From Bacteroidaceae bacterium (GTDB lineage: Bacteria > Bacteroidota > Bacteroidia > Bacteroidales > Bacteroidaceae), in the NCBI GenBank assembly GCA_017938245.1, contig JAGBBX010000058.1, positions 32,947-96,946 on the forward strand: 64,000 nucleotides of DNA. The letters are read 5' to 3'. The translations under genes were made by a program, and so were the position numbers. Positions 26,507 to 35,482 of this stretch are shown here, one piece after another (the first letter of the stretch is position 1; every line of letters begins with the position of its first letter). The notes below the pieces were generated by a model. The model was not told where the DNA came from, made no database searches, and was given only the letters and a program-made list of their open reading frames with translations.

Positions 26507-26612
26507 CAAATTAAAAGTCTAATATTATAATAAATAATATTTTTTAATAAAGTATTCGGTGCTAAAATGCTCTTAAAACACTCTTTGGGTACAATTTTGC
26601 GGTGTATAGCTC

Positions 26613-26640
26613 TTGTTTGACGATATTTTTACTATCTTCG
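26613..26640 (+). promoter_or_regulatory. Probable yicC promoter
   Basis: TATCTTCG at 26633-26640 is one base off TAnnTTTG; a TTG lies at 26613-26615, 17 bases before it. It is 20 bases upstream of the ATG at 26661. The rest of the 26466-26660 gap is AT-rich and holds nothing else visible. Confidence 0.45.
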
Positions 26641-26660
26641 CATCATAAATATAAATCGTT

Positions 26661-27536
26661 ATGATATATTCAATGACCGGCTACGGTAAGTCCGTAGCAC
26701 TGTTTCAGGATAAGAAAATTTGTGTCGAGATTCGTTCGCTTAATGGAAAAGCAATGGATCTTACCACTCGTATGGCACCGCAATACAAGGCCTATGAGAT
26801 GGAGATTAGAGCAATGATAACCAGTCGTCTCGAGCGCGGAAAGGTCGATTTTGCTCTGTATATAGAGCAGGGAGAAAAGGCCGATACTCCATCGCTGAAC
26901 GTTGCTGTTATGCAGTCGTATTTAGAACAAATGCGAGCGGCGGCCGAGGCAACAGGCATTGCAATGCCCGCGAATACAATGGAGATGCTTCTTCGTCTGC
27001 CCGATGTTGTTGCCCGCAAAGAGGTCTACGAGGTTGGCGAGGATGAGTGGCTGATTGTTCGCGACGCTGTAGAAAAGGCGATAGACGAACTAATGGATTT
27101 TCGTCGTCAAGAGGGTGAGGCTTTGTCAAATAAATTCCGGAAGAATATCGAGCGCATAGGCGAACTCCTACTCTCGGTTGAGCCTTACGAAAAAGAACGT
27201 GTCGAGAAGATACGTGCACGTATTGTCGACAATCTGCAAAAAACAGTTGGCGTAGATTACGATAGCAACCGTCTCGAGCAGGAACTCATCTATTATATCG
27301 AAAAGCTCGATGTAAACGAGGAAAAACAGCGTCTTACCAACCATCTGGGGTACTTTGTCGAGATTATGGACGGCCCCATCGGACAGGGTAAGAAATTGGG
27401 CTTTATTGCGCAAGAGATGGGGCGCGAAATTAATACGTTAGGCAGCAAAAGCAACAATGCTCAGATGCAGAACATAGTTGTGATGATGAAGGACGAATTG
27501 GAGCAGATAAAGGAACAGGTGCTTAATGTAATGTAA
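26661..27536 (+). CDS. yicC: YicC family protein (RNase-adapter type)
   Basis: 291 residues, the usual length. It starts with MIYSMTGYGKS and ends with NAQMQNIVVMMKDELEQIKEQVLNVM, both hallmarks of the YicC/YloC family. E. coli YicC is reported to act as an RNase that affects sRNA turnover, so a role in RNA decay is likely. It heads a run yicC - gmk - nadD - MORN; the yicC-gmk pairing is frequent in many phyla. Confidence 0.92.
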   Translation: MIYSMTGYGKSVALFQDKKICVEIRSLNGKAMDLTTRMAPQYKAYEMEIRAMITSRLERGKVDFALYIEQGEKADTPSLNVAVMQSYLEQMRAAAEATGIAMPANTMEMLLRLPDVVARKEVYEVGEDEWLIVRDAVEKAIDELMDFRRQEGEALSNKFRKNIERIGELLLSVEPYEKERVEKIRARIVDNLQKTVGVDYDSNRLEQELIYYIEKLDVNEEKQRLTNHLGYFVEIMDGPIGQGKKLGFIAQEMGREINTLGSKSNNAQMQNIVVMMKDELEQIKEQVLNVM

Positions 27537-27562
27537 AAACAAATTACTTGTAATTATTAACT

Positions 27563-28129
27563 ATGACTAAAGGTAAACTTGTTATATTTTCGGCCCCCTC
27601 GGGTTCGGGAAAATCGACATTGGTAAACTATCTTATGGGGCAGGGGTTGTCATTCGGTTTCTCGATATCGGCAACCAGCCGTCCGCCTCGTGGCAACGAG
27701 AGAAACGGAGTAGAGTATTTTTTCTTTACTCCCGATGAGTTCAGTGCAAAGATTGCCGCCGATGAGTTTGTAGAGTACGAAGAGGTCTATCCCGGACGTT
27801 TCTATGGCACGCTGAAATCGCAGGTCGAAGAGCAACTCGAACGGCAGAACATTCTGTTCGATGTTGATGTTGTAGGAGGTTGCAACCTGAAAAAATATTA
27901 TGGCGAGCGCGCACTCTTTATATTTGTGCAGGCTCCATCGATTGAGGTGTTGCGCAGTCGTCTCGAGGGGCGTGGCGATACTGCTCCCGAGGAGATAGAG
28001 AAACGTCTGGCAAAGGCCGAGCACGAGATGACTTACTCGCAGTATGCCGATGAGATAATCATAAATGACAACCTCGATACGGCAAAAGCTCAGTTGCTGG
28101 CTGTTGTAAAGGGCTTTCTTGCAAAGTAA
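27563..28129 (+). CDS. gmk: Guanylate kinase
   Basis: 188 residues. It phosphorylates GMP to GDP with ATP. The P-loop is SAPSGSGKST (residues 10-19), followed by ISATSRPPRGNERNGVEYFF, the GMP-binding motif. It is 26 bases downstream of yicC and 18 bases before nadD. Confidence 0.96.
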   Translation: MTKGKLVIFSAPSGSGKSTLVNYLMGQGLSFGFSISATSRPPRGNERNGVEYFFFTPDEFSAKIAADEFVEYEEVYPGRFYGTLKSQVEEQLERQNILFDVDVVGGCNLKKYYGERALFIFVQAPSIEVLRSRLEGRGDTAPEEIEKRLAKAEHEMTYSQYADEIIINDNLDTAKAQLLAVVKGFLAK

Positions 28130-28147
28130 TACGTTGTTTTCAGACCG

Positions 28148-28726
28148 ATGGAGCAGAAGATCAGAACCATAATATTCGGTGGTAGTTTCGACCCTATACA
28201 CGTGGGGCATACAGCGCTTGCTGCCGAGGCTCTTCGGCAGAATCTTGCCGATGAGGTGTGGTTTATGGTCTCTCCTCTGAATCCGCACAAGCAGGGGCAG
28301 CAACTCACTCCCGAGGAGATGCGACTCGCAATGGTGCAGCTGGCAATAGAGGATGAACCACGTTTCAAGGCTTCTGATTTTGAATTTACCCTTCCTCGCC
28401 CTTCATATACGTTGCACACTTTGCAGGCACTCGAAGCGGCATATCCCAAGCGTACTTTTGTACTGCTCATAGGCGCCGATAATTGGGAAAAATTCGATCG
28501 TTGGTATCGTGGTGACTTAATCCTCGAACGTTATCCGATAATAGTGTATCCTCGTGGCAACGAACAGCAACCACTGCTGCCGAAAGGCGTAGAGTGGTTG
28601 TCATCAAGATTATATGATATCAGTTCGACGCAAATACGTGAGATGGTGCTCTCTGATGTTGATATTCGAGGAGTGGTATCTCAAAAAGTGGCCGAATATA
28701 TAAAAATGAATAGATTGTACAAATGA
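28148..28726 (+). CDS. nadD: Nicotinate-nucleotide adenylyltransferase
   Basis: 192 residues. It adenylates nicotinate mononucleotide to deamido-NAD. The nucleotidyltransferase motif IFGGSFDPIHVGHTAL is at 9-24 and the second motif ISSTQIREM near the end; it also has LIGADNWEKFDRWY. Its stop overlaps the next gene's start by 4 bases (ATGA), so translation is probably coupled. Confidence 0.95.
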   Translation: MEQKIRTIIFGGSFDPIHVGHTALAAEALRQNLADEVWFMVSPLNPHKQGQQLTPEEMRLAMVQLAIEDEPRFKASDFEFTLPRPSYTLHTLQALEAAYPKRTFVLLIGADNWEKFDRWYRGDLILERYPIIVYPRGNEQQPLLPKGVEWLSSRLYDISSTQIREMVLSDVDIRGVVSQKVAEYIKMNRLYK

Positions 28727-29370
28727 AAAGATACTCTGTAATAACAATGTTGATGTTGCTTTTTGCAACGCTTGTCCGTGCGCAAGAACCGATTACCAAA
28801 TATCCCGAGATGTGCGATATTTTGCAACAGGTGTTCTGCGATTATATATCTTCGGAGGCCGAGACAAAATATATTGCAGGAAAGCACGGACAGTACATAG
28901 GTCAGCTTGTCAATAATACCATATATGGTTGGGGGTACTATCTTACCGACGACGATGCACAGACATTCGGTCAGTTTCGTCAGGGCAAGCACATCTTTGG
29001 AATAACTATGATGAATGGTTCGGCACGTGTGGGCTCCGAGGAGCATTATGTAGAATATGACCTCTCGACGGGAAAAATATTTAAGATGCACAATGTCGAG
29101 GGTAACGTAAAATTGCGCTATCCCTTTATTGATGCCGAAGGGATGAAATCACCATACGGCTTCTATAAGATAACCTATTCAAATGGCGACGTGTATTATG
29201 GTGAGACATATAACGGTCGTCGTCACGGCTATGGTGTTTACTATTGGACAAATGGCGATTTTTGGTACGGAAAATATGTAAATGGTTACCGTCAGGGCTT
29301 TGGTGCTCTGTTTAAGCCCGACCATAAGGTCTTTTATGGTAAGTGGATAGGTGACAGAAAGGTAGAATAG
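28723..29370 (+). CDS. Secreted MORN-repeat protein
   Basis: 215 residues with a signal peptide cleaved near VRAQE (about 21). The C-terminal 60 residues hold about three MORN repeats (YYGETYNGRRHGYGVYYWTN, then YGKYVNGYRQGFGALF, then YGKWIGDRK). A degenerate one may lie at about 45-70 (YIGQLVNNTIYGWGYY). MORN repeats form a beta sheet and often bind lipids or proteins. Its function is unknown. It is translationally coupled to nadD and ends before a terminator. Confidence 0.82.
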   Translation: MKRYSVITMLMLLFATLVRAQEPITKYPEMCDILQQVFCDYISSEAETKYIAGKHGQYIGQLVNNTIYGWGYYLTDDDAQTFGQFRQGKHIFGITMMNGSARVGSEEHYVEYDLSTGKIFKMHNVEGNVKLRYPFIDAEGMKSPYGFYKITYSNGDVYYGETYNGRRHGYGVYYWTNGDFWYGKYVNGYRQGFGALFKPDHKVFYGKWIGDRKVE

Positions 29371-29391
29371 TTACAATGTTATATACAATTG

Positions 29392-29430
29392 AAAGAGGGT
29401 GTCGCTTATGCGATGCCCTCTTTGCTTTTG
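29392..29430 (+). terminator. Terminator of the yicC-MORN operon
   Basis: A 14-bp stem, AAAGAGGGTGTCGC (29392-29405) with GCGATGCCCTCTTT (29410-29423) including two G-T pairs, loop TTAT, followed by GCTTTTGCTGTTTTT. Confidence 0.87.
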
Positions 29431-29534
29431 CTGTTTTTGCAAGAATAACCACAAAAACAGACTGTTGACTGTTATTTTTTTATGAAAAATAGCGATTATT
29501 TTAGAAAAATAATAGGAAAATACAACAATCTTTG

Positions 29535-29542
29535 TACTTTTG
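29535..29542 (+). promoter_or_regulatory. -7 element of the aromatic amino-acid operon
   Basis: TACTTTTG matches TAnnTTTG exactly; no good TTTG lies 20 bases upstream, only TTTTAG. It places transcription start near 29549, so any start codon upstream of that is excluded and the ATG at 29578 is used. Confidence 0.6.
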
Positions 29543-29577
29543 TAATTCTCAAAGTCGAAAAATTAAAAAATGACATT

Positions 29578-30594
29578 ATGATAGCAGTTTTAAAAAATGG
29601 AGTAACAAAAGCTCAGCGCGACAACTTGGTAAAATGGTTAGAGTCGCAGAATGTAAGAGTACATATTTCCGAAGGAGAGGTTCAGACGGTGCTTGGCCTT
29701 ATTGGTGATACAAGCAAAATTGATATCGACCTGCTTTCAGGTCTCGAAATAATATCAAATGTAACACGAATAAGCGAGCCTTTCAAGAGCGCAAACCGTC
29801 GTTTTCACCCCGACGATACGGTGATAGAAGTTGGAGAGGGCGAGAATAAGGTGAAGATTGGTGGCGGAAACTTCTGTATTATGGCAGGCCCCTGCTCGGT
29901 TGAGTCCGAGGAGCAGATTCTAGCCATTGCACAGTCGGTGAAGGCTTCGGGAGCAAATATGCTACGTGGCGGAGCTTTTAAACCCCGTACCTCGCCTTAC
30001 GATTTTCAGGGATTGCGTGCCGAGGGTCTACAACTGCTTATGAAGGCACGTGAGGTAACAGGTCTCCCCTTTGTAACCGAGATTATGAGTGCATCGCACC
30101 TCGACCTCTTTGCCGATGTGGATATTATTCAGGTGGGTGCGCGTAATATGCAGAATTTTGAACTTCTGAAGGAGCTTGGACGAAGCAATAAACCTATTCT
30201 TCTTAAACGAGGAATGTCGGCGACACTGAAAGAACTTCTTATGAGTGCCGAGTATATTATGTCCGAGGGTAACGAAAATGTTATTTTGTGCGAGCGCGGA
30301 ATACGCAGTTACGACAGCTATACACGTAATGTCCTCGACCTTGCTGCAGTGCCGGTACTCAATGGTCTTACACACCTGCCTATAATCGTCGACCCCAGCC
30401 ACGCTACAGGTGTTTCGCGCCTTGTACGTCCTATGGCTTGCGCCGCTACCGCTGCAGGTGCCGACGGACTCATTATAGAGGTTCATAACGACCCCGTTCA
30501 CGCACTTTGCGACGGTGCTCAGTCGCTTACTCCCGAGCAGTTCTCGGATGTAGCACGTCGAGTGAACGAGATTCGCGGTATAATGAATTGGTAA
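29578..30594 (+). CDS. DAHP synthase (class Ib, N-terminal regulatory domain)
   Basis: 338 residues. It condenses phosphoenolpyruvate and erythrose 4-phosphate, the first step to chorismate. Residues 1-75 form a ferredoxin-like/ACT-like domain as in the Thermotoga enzyme, also 338 residues. The barrel begins at [12 protein letters not shown] and has [30 protein letters not shown] and VDPSHATG. An in-frame ATG at 29482 would add 32 residues, but the promoter lies after it, so I use 29578. It is the first of six aromatic pathway genes. The N-terminal domain suggests feedback control by an aromatic amino acid. Confidence 0.93.
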   Translation: MIAVLKNGVTKAQRDNLVKWLESQNVRVHISEGEVQTVLGLIGDTSKIDIDLLSGLEIISNVTRISEPFKSANRRFHPDDTVIEVGEGENKVKIGGGNFCIMAGPCSVESEEQILAIAQSVKASGANMLRGGAFKPRTSPYDFQGLRAEGLQLLMKAREVTGLPFVTEIMSASHLDLFADVDIIQVGARNMQNFELLKELGRSNKPILLKRGMSATLKELLMSAEYIMSEGNENVILCERGIRSYDSYTRNVLDLAAVPVLNGLTHLPIIVDPSHATGVSRLVRPMACAATAAGADGLIIEVHNDPVHALCDGAQSLTPEQFSDVARRVNEIRGIMNW

Positions 30595-30601
30595 TTGAAC
30601 A

Positions 30602-31432
30602 ATGAAAGTAGGAGTAGTAGGTTTAGGTCTTATAGGAGGTTCGGCAGCAAAGGCATTCAAAGCTGCCGGGCACACTGTGTATGCTTTTGATATAAACGAT
30701 ACAATTGTCGGCTATGCAGCTCTTGAAGGAACGGTAGATAAGGAACTCGATGATAAGAGGCTGGCGCAGTGCGACCTATTGTTGCTCACTGCCACTCCGC
30801 AGGCAGTGATTGGTTATCTTACCGAAAAAGCCGCGAAGATATCGCCCTCGACCCTTGTTGTCGATTTTTGCGGAACAAAGCGCTTGGTGTGCGAAACGGG
30901 ATTTGAACTTGCTCGAAAACAGGGATTTACATTTGTGGGTGCCCATCCTATGGCGGGATTACAATATTCGGGATATAAATACTCGCGTGCCAATCTCTTT
31001 TCGGGTGCATCGCTCATTGTGGTACCGCCCGTGCACGACGATATCGCGCTGCTCGACAGAGTGAAGAGCGTGCTTGCTCCACTGCAATTCAAAAAATATG
31101 TCGTTACCACTGCCGATTTTCACGATAGGATGATTGCCTACACCTCGCAGATGTGTCACGTAGTGTCGAATGCTTTTGTAAAGAGCCCCTCGGCACAGTA
31201 TCATCGCGGATACAGTGCAGGCAGTTTCCGCGACCTTACACGCGTGGCGCGATTGAATGAGGCAATGTGGACGGAACTTTTTCTTGAGAACCGCGAGAAT
31301 CTTTTAACCGAGATAGACCATCTGATGAACTCTCTTGCCGAATATCGCAAGGCTATTGCCGAGGGTAATGCCCGGACGCTCTGTTCGCTGTTGCACGATG
31401 GATGCGTGGCTAAGGAGGGAACCGAAAAATAG
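30602..31432 (+). CDS. tyrA: Prephenate dehydrogenase
   Basis: 276 residues. It oxidises and decarboxylates prephenate to 4-hydroxyphenylpyruvate for tyrosine. The NAD site is VGVVGLGLIGGSAAKAFK at the start, with VVDFCGTKR and FVGAHPMAGLQYSG in the middle, the latter carrying the catalytic His. It lacks a fused chorismate mutase domain; that activity is in pheA. It lies 7 bases after the DAHP synthase stop. Confidence 0.93.
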   Translation: MKVGVVGLGLIGGSAAKAFKAAGHTVYAFDINDTIVGYAALEGTVDKELDDKRLAQCDLLLLTATPQAVIGYLTEKAAKISPSTLVVDFCGTKRLVCETGFELARKQGFTFVGAHPMAGLQYSGYKYSRANLFSGASLIVVPPVHDDIALLDRVKSVLAPLQFKKYVVTTADFHDRMIAYTSQMCHVVSNAFVKSPSAQYHRGYSAGSFRDLTRVARLNEAMWTELFLENRENLLTEIDHLMNSLAEYRKAIAEGNARTLCSLLHDGCVAKEGTEK

Positions 31433-31442
31433 AAGAGATAAT

Positions 31443-32492
31443 ATGTCATATACAACCATACACGTTGAGGCTTCGCGCAATTATGATATTCTCATAGGAC
31501 GCGGAATATTGGAGGGCATTGGCGAGATGCTGCGCCCTATTGTGGGCGATTGTCGTCTGGGAGTACTCACCGATAGCAGGGTTGATGAGCTATACGGCGA
31601 CAAACTCATCGACACTCTTACAGCGGCCGGCTATGCAGCCGATAAATTCGTTGTTCCGGCAGGCGAGGCTTCTAAATGTGCCGATAATCTGCTGGAGTTC
31701 CTTAATTTCCTTGCCGACTGCAAACTCACTCGCAGTGATGCTGTGATTGCCTTTGGCGGTGGAGTGGTTGGAGATATGGCAGGACTATCGGCGGCGCTCT
31801 ATCTGCGTGGAGTAAAATATATTCAAATTCCAACCACGCTTCTGGCGGCAGTAGACAGCTCTGTAGGTGGCAAGACGGCTATTGATATTCCGGCAGGGAA
31901 AAACCTTGTGGGTGCCTTTTATCAGCCATCGTTGGTTTGTTGCGATACAGCACTTATGGATACCCTTGAGGCCGATATTTATCGCGACGGTTGTGCCGAG
32001 GTAATAAAATATGGTGTGATACTCGACAAGTCACTGTATGACAAGCTGCAAGAGCCACCGTTCGACCGTGAGAGCGTGGTGGCACGTTGCGTCGAGATTA
32101 AGCGCGATGTTGTTCAGCAAGATGAGTTCGATAATGGCATAAGAGGTCTGCTGAACTTCGGGCACACCTTTGGTCACGCGATAGAAAAGATGAGTAATTT
32201 CGAGGTGTCGCACGGCGCGGCGGTGGCAAAAGGTATGGTAGTTGCAGCGCGTATGGCTCCGCTGTGTGGATTGTGTGATGTTGCCGAGGAACTCTCAGCG
32301 CTGTTGCAACGCTACGGATTCGACCTCTCGTGCCCTTATTGTGCCGATGACCTTTACGATGCTATCCTCTCGGACAAGAAACGTCGCGGCGGCAATATTA
32401 CAGTTGTTCTTCCAAAGGTTATAGGCGAATGTGTGCTTGTAACGCTTTCGGTAGAGGAACTTTACGATAAACTGAAACAGATTTTAGGATAA
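31443..32492 (+). CDS. aroB: 3-dehydroquinate synthase
   Basis: 349 residues from ATG at 31443; an open frame extends upstream to 31335 but overlaps tyrA and gives a non-family N-terminus. It makes 3-dehydroquinate from DAHP using NAD and a metal. It has AFGGGVVGDMAGLSAALYLRG, IPTTLLAAVDSSVGGKTAID, and LNFGHTFGHAIEK with the metal ligands. The gap to tyrA is 10 bases. Confidence 0.95.
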   Translation: MSYTTIHVEASRNYDILIGRGILEGIGEMLRPIVGDCRLGVLTDSRVDELYGDKLIDTLTAAGYAADKFVVPAGEASKCADNLLEFLNFLADCKLTRSDAVIAFGGGVVGDMAGLSAALYLRGVKYIQIPTTLLAAVDSSVGGKTAIDIPAGKNLVGAFYQPSLVCCDTALMDTLEADIYRDGCAEVIKYGVILDKSLYDKLQEPPFDRESVVARCVEIKRDVVQQDEFDNGIRGLLNFGHTFGHAIEKMSNFEVSHGAAVAKGMVVAARMAPLCGLCDVAEELSALLQRYGFDLSCPYCADDLYDAILSDKKRRGGNITVVLPKVIGECVLVTLSVEELYDKLKQILG

Positions 32493-32498
32493 ACAAGA

Positions 32499-33761
32499 AT
32501 GGATATCAGGCTCAATGGAATATTATCGGGTGCAGTAACGCCGCCGCCTTCAAAATCACAGGCGCATCGTCTGCTTATATGTGCGGCTCTGGCAGCAGAG
32601 CCTTGTGCAATTGTATGCAGCGCTTTGAACGACGATATTGTGGCAACGATGAACTGCCTGAATGCTCTTGGAGCCGATATAAAATATAACAACGGGATTT
32701 TTACCGTCTCGCCCGTAAAACTGCAAAAGGGTGCTACACTTAATTGTGGCGAGAGTGGCTCAACACTGCGCTTTTTGCTGTCGGTAGCGGCTGCGCTTGG
32801 TGCCGATGCTACCTTTGTGGGGGCCGGTAAACTGCCACAGCGTCCCAATGGGGCTTTGTGCGATGCTCTTGCACAGCACGGAATAGAATTTGAGAGGCAC
32901 ACGTCCGATGCCGAGCTTCCGCTTACCTGTCGAGGTGCTCTTGTTGCAGGCACCTATCGACTGCCGGGAAATATATCCTCACAGTATCTTACGGGGCTTC
33001 TTTTCGCGCTCCCTCTTTTGGAACAAAGTAGCACGATAGAGATTACCGATGGACTTACAAGTGCTTCGTATGTCGATATGACACTTGACGCAGTGCGTAG
33101 AGCAGGTGTCACAATTGTCGACAAAGGCAGCCTTTACGAGATTGTGGGACAACAGCAATACCATCTTCCACAAGAGACAGTGGTCGAGGGCGATTGGTCG
33201 GCAGCTGCTTTCTGGTTGGTGGCAGGTGTTATAGGAAAGTTTCCAATCGTTGTGCAGGGAGTGAGATACGACTCGTTGCAGGGTGACCGTTGCATAGTAG
33301 ACCACCTGCGTAAGATGGGTGCATTCATAGAGATTGCCGATGATGGGGTGGTGGCCTTCCCCTCTCAACTCTTCGGGACCGACCTCGATTGTATGGATAC
33401 CCCCGACCTTGTACCCATCCTTTCGGTGGCAGCGGCAGTAGCATCGGGTAGTACCGAGTTCTACAATGTAGGGCGTTTGCGATATAAAGAGAGTGACCGC
33501 TTGGCTGCAATGCAAAAGACTCTTGCAGCATTTGGTATCGCATCGTCGGTGGGTGAGGATACATTTACCGTATGTGGCGGTGCTCCAAAGGTGTTGGCGC
33601 CTGTAGAGAGTTTCGGCGACCACCGTATAGCAATGTCGGCGGCAATCTTGTCGACAATAGCCGAGGGCGAAACAACAATCCTCGGGGCCGAGTGTGTGGC
33701 AAAATCGTATCCCTCTTTCTACGAGCATTTTCAGATGCTCGGGGGTAATGTAAACAGATGA
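32499..33761 (+). CDS. aroA: 3-phosphoshikimate 1-carboxyvinyltransferase (EPSP synthase)
   Basis: 420 residues. It adds enolpyruvate to shikimate 3-phosphate. The start PPPSKSQAHRLLICAAL has the substrate Lys, NCGESGSTLRFLL the second motif, and LRYKESDRLAAM and FGDHRIAMSAAI close the active site. The GES rather than GNA/GNS form of the second motif resembles the class II type. It lies 6 bases after aroB. Confidence 0.94.
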   Translation: MDIRLNGILSGAVTPPPSKSQAHRLLICAALAAEPCAIVCSALNDDIVATMNCLNALGADIKYNNGIFTVSPVKLQKGATLNCGESGSTLRFLLSVAAALGADATFVGAGKLPQRPNGALCDALAQHGIEFERHTSDAELPLTCRGALVAGTYRLPGNISSQYLTGLLFALPLLEQSSTIEITDGLTSASYVDMTLDAVRRAGVTIVDKGSLYEIVGQQQYHLPQETVVEGDWSAAAFWLVAGVIGKFPIVVQGVRYDSLQGDRCIVDHLRKMGAFIEIADDGVVAFPSQLFGTDLDCMDTPDLVPILSVAAAVASGSTEFYNVGRLRYKESDRLAAMQKTLAAFGIASSVGEDTFTVCGGAPKVLAPVESFGDHRIAMSAAILSTIAEGETTILGAECVAKSYPSFYEHFQMLGGNVNR

Positions 33762-33786
33762 TTATTAACAGAAAATATATATAGCA

Positions 33787-34929
33787 ATGGATTTAGAAGC
33801 ACTACGCAAACAGATAGATGAGATTGACACCGAGATGTGCGACCTTTTTGCACAACGTATGAAGGTTGTAACCGATATTGCGCGATATAAGAAGGAGAAT
33901 AATATGGTGGTTTATCACCCCTCGCGAGCAAGAAACGTACTGCATAATGTCTCTAAGCGCCTGGGTCCCGAGTTCGAGGGCTATGGCCGTACACTTTATC
34001 ATACGATTTTCGACCTCAGCGAGTCGTACCAGACACGTGTACTTGCCGAGGATTCCGACTTCTTTAATAAAATCAAGGCAGTTACATCGGTTCCTCCTGC
34101 TCCTTTCCCAAAACGTGCCTCTGTGGCTTGTGCCGGATGCGAGGGTTCGTATGCTCATTTGGCATCGGAACGCCTGCTCGACCTGCCCGAGATTATGTAT
34201 ATGAACAATTTCGAGGGTGTATTTAGGGCTGTCAGCAGTGGGTTGTGTCGCTTCGGAGTACTTCCCATAGAGAACTCCATAGCAGGTTCGGTAAATGCTA
34301 TATATGACCTTCTGTCTGAGTACAATGTAAGTATTGTGCGCAGTGTACGCCTTAAGGTCGACCACTCCTTACTTGCTCACCCGGGTACAAAACTCGAGGA
34401 GATTCGTGAGATTTATTCGCATCAACAGGCTATAAGCCAATGTTCCGATTTTCTCTCGACGCTGAAGAATGTACGCATAATCCCTGTCGAGAATACAGCC
34501 GAGGCTGCAAGAATGATAGCGCAGTCGGGCGACCGCACAAAAGCCTCACTCTCATCACGTCTCTGTGCCGAACTATATCATCTGCAACCGCTTAAGAGCG
34601 CAGTGCAGAACCGCGACAATAATTACACTCGTTTCATCTGTATCTCCTCTGAACCGCAGATTTATTCGGGTGCCGACCGCACAAGTATTATGATGGTTAT
34701 TCCCAACCGTCCCGGTACACTCTTCCGCATTATGTCGCGCCTTAATGCAACGGGTGTGAACCTTGTGAAACTGGAGAGCCGCCACATACCCGAGCGTGAA
34801 TTTGAGTATCGCTTCTATTTCGATATTGAGGCATCGGTATACAGCGAAGAGTTCCTCTCGCTAATGTGCGAGTTGAACGAGTGTGGCGAGCAGTTCAAAT
34901 ATTTTGGCACGTATGCCGAAATTATATAA
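33787..34929 (+). CDS. pheA: Chorismate mutase / prephenate dehydratase
   Basis: 380 residues with three domains: an AroQ-type chorismate mutase (about 1-85, LRKQIDEIDTEMCDLFAQRM), a prephenate dehydratase (about 110-285, with GCEGSYAHLA, LPIENSIAGSV and NYTRF), and an ACT domain (about 295-375, MMVIPNRPGTLFRIMSRL and LVKLESRH). It turns chorismate to phenylpyruvate. The ESRH motif is the usual phenylalanine-binding site, so feedback inhibition is likely. It is 25 bases after aroA. Confidence 0.93.
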   Translation: MDLEALRKQIDEIDTEMCDLFAQRMKVVTDIARYKKENNMVVYHPSRARNVLHNVSKRLGPEFEGYGRTLYHTIFDLSESYQTRVLAEDSDFFNKIKAVTSVPPAPFPKRASVACAGCEGSYAHLASERLLDLPEIMYMNNFEGVFRAVSSGLCRFGVLPIENSIAGSVNAIYDLLSEYNVSIVRSVRLKVDHSLLAHPGTKLEEIREIYSHQQAISQCSDFLSTLKNVRIIPVENTAEAARMIAQSGDRTKASLSSRLCAELYHLQPLKSAVQNRDNNYTRFICISSEPQIYSGADRTSIMMVIPNRPGTLFRIMSRLNATGVNLVKLESRHIPEREFEYRFYFDIEASVYSEEFLSLMCELNECGEQFKYFGTYAEII

Positions 34930-34993
34930 TAAATTTCTAAAAAAAAACGAGAAAAACAATCTGACAATCAATTATTTATCAAACACAAAATGA

Positions 34994-35431
34994 ATGCCTA
35001 TGAAAAAGATTCTTGTTATTAACGGCCCTAACATAAATATGCTGGGACTGCGCGAACCATCGCTCTATGGTGCACACAAATATGCAGCGCTTAAGGAGTT
35101 CATTTGTGAGAGTGCTGCCGAGGCGGGAGTACAGGTCGAACTTTTTCAATCGAATCACGAGGGTTCTATTGTAGATGTCATACAAGCTGCCTATGGTCGT
35201 GTAGATGGCATACTTATTAATCCTGCGGCCTATACGCACACAAGCGTGGCAATTTTGGATGCTTTAAAGGCAGTGGCATTGCCCACAGTGGAGGTGCATC
35301 TTACCGATATATCATCGCGTGAGGAGTTCCGTAAATTCTCTTACGTCTCCCTGTATGCCGAGAAAGTTATATGTGGAAAGGGCTTCGAGGGCTATCGCGA
35401 GGGGCTTTTTTATTTGGCTAATACTATTTAG
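34994..35431 (+). CDS. aroQ: Type II 3-dehydroquinate dehydratase
   Basis: 145 residues. It dehydrates 3-dehydroquinate to 3-dehydroshikimate. It has ILVINGPNINMLGLREPSLYG with the catalytic Tyr, FQSNHEG, INPAAYTHTS and VEVHLTDI motifs. ATG codons at 34994 and 35000 both fit; the second gives MKKILVING, which looks more standard. It ends the aromatic run before a strong terminator. aroE, aroK and aroC are not in the window. Confidence 0.95.
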   Translation: MPMKKILVINGPNINMLGLREPSLYGAHKYAALKEFICESAAEAGVQVELFQSNHEGSIVDVIQAAYGRVDGILINPAAYTHTSVAILDALKAVALPTVEVHLTDISSREEFRKFSYVSLYAEKVICGKGFEGYREGLFYLANTI

Positions 35432-35442
35432 TGACAATAATG

Positions 35443-35470
35443 CAGCCCGTATCTTACGGGCTGTTTTTTT
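35443..35470 (+). terminator. Terminator after aroQ
   Basis: CAGCCCGT (35443-35450) and ACGGGCTG (35456-35463) with loop ATCTT, followed by seven Ts. Confidence 0.93.
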
Positions 35471-35482
35471 AGGGTAGTGTCT

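Noticed and set aside
29482-29577. Upstream extension of the DAHP synthase by 32 residues
   Set aside because: The extension lacks homology to the family N-terminus and starts before the -7 element at 29535, so it would not be transcribed from it.
31335-31442. Upstream extension of aroB
   Set aside because: It overlaps tyrA by about 100 bases with a Cys/Arg-rich, non-family sequence; the ATG at 31443 gives the normal start.
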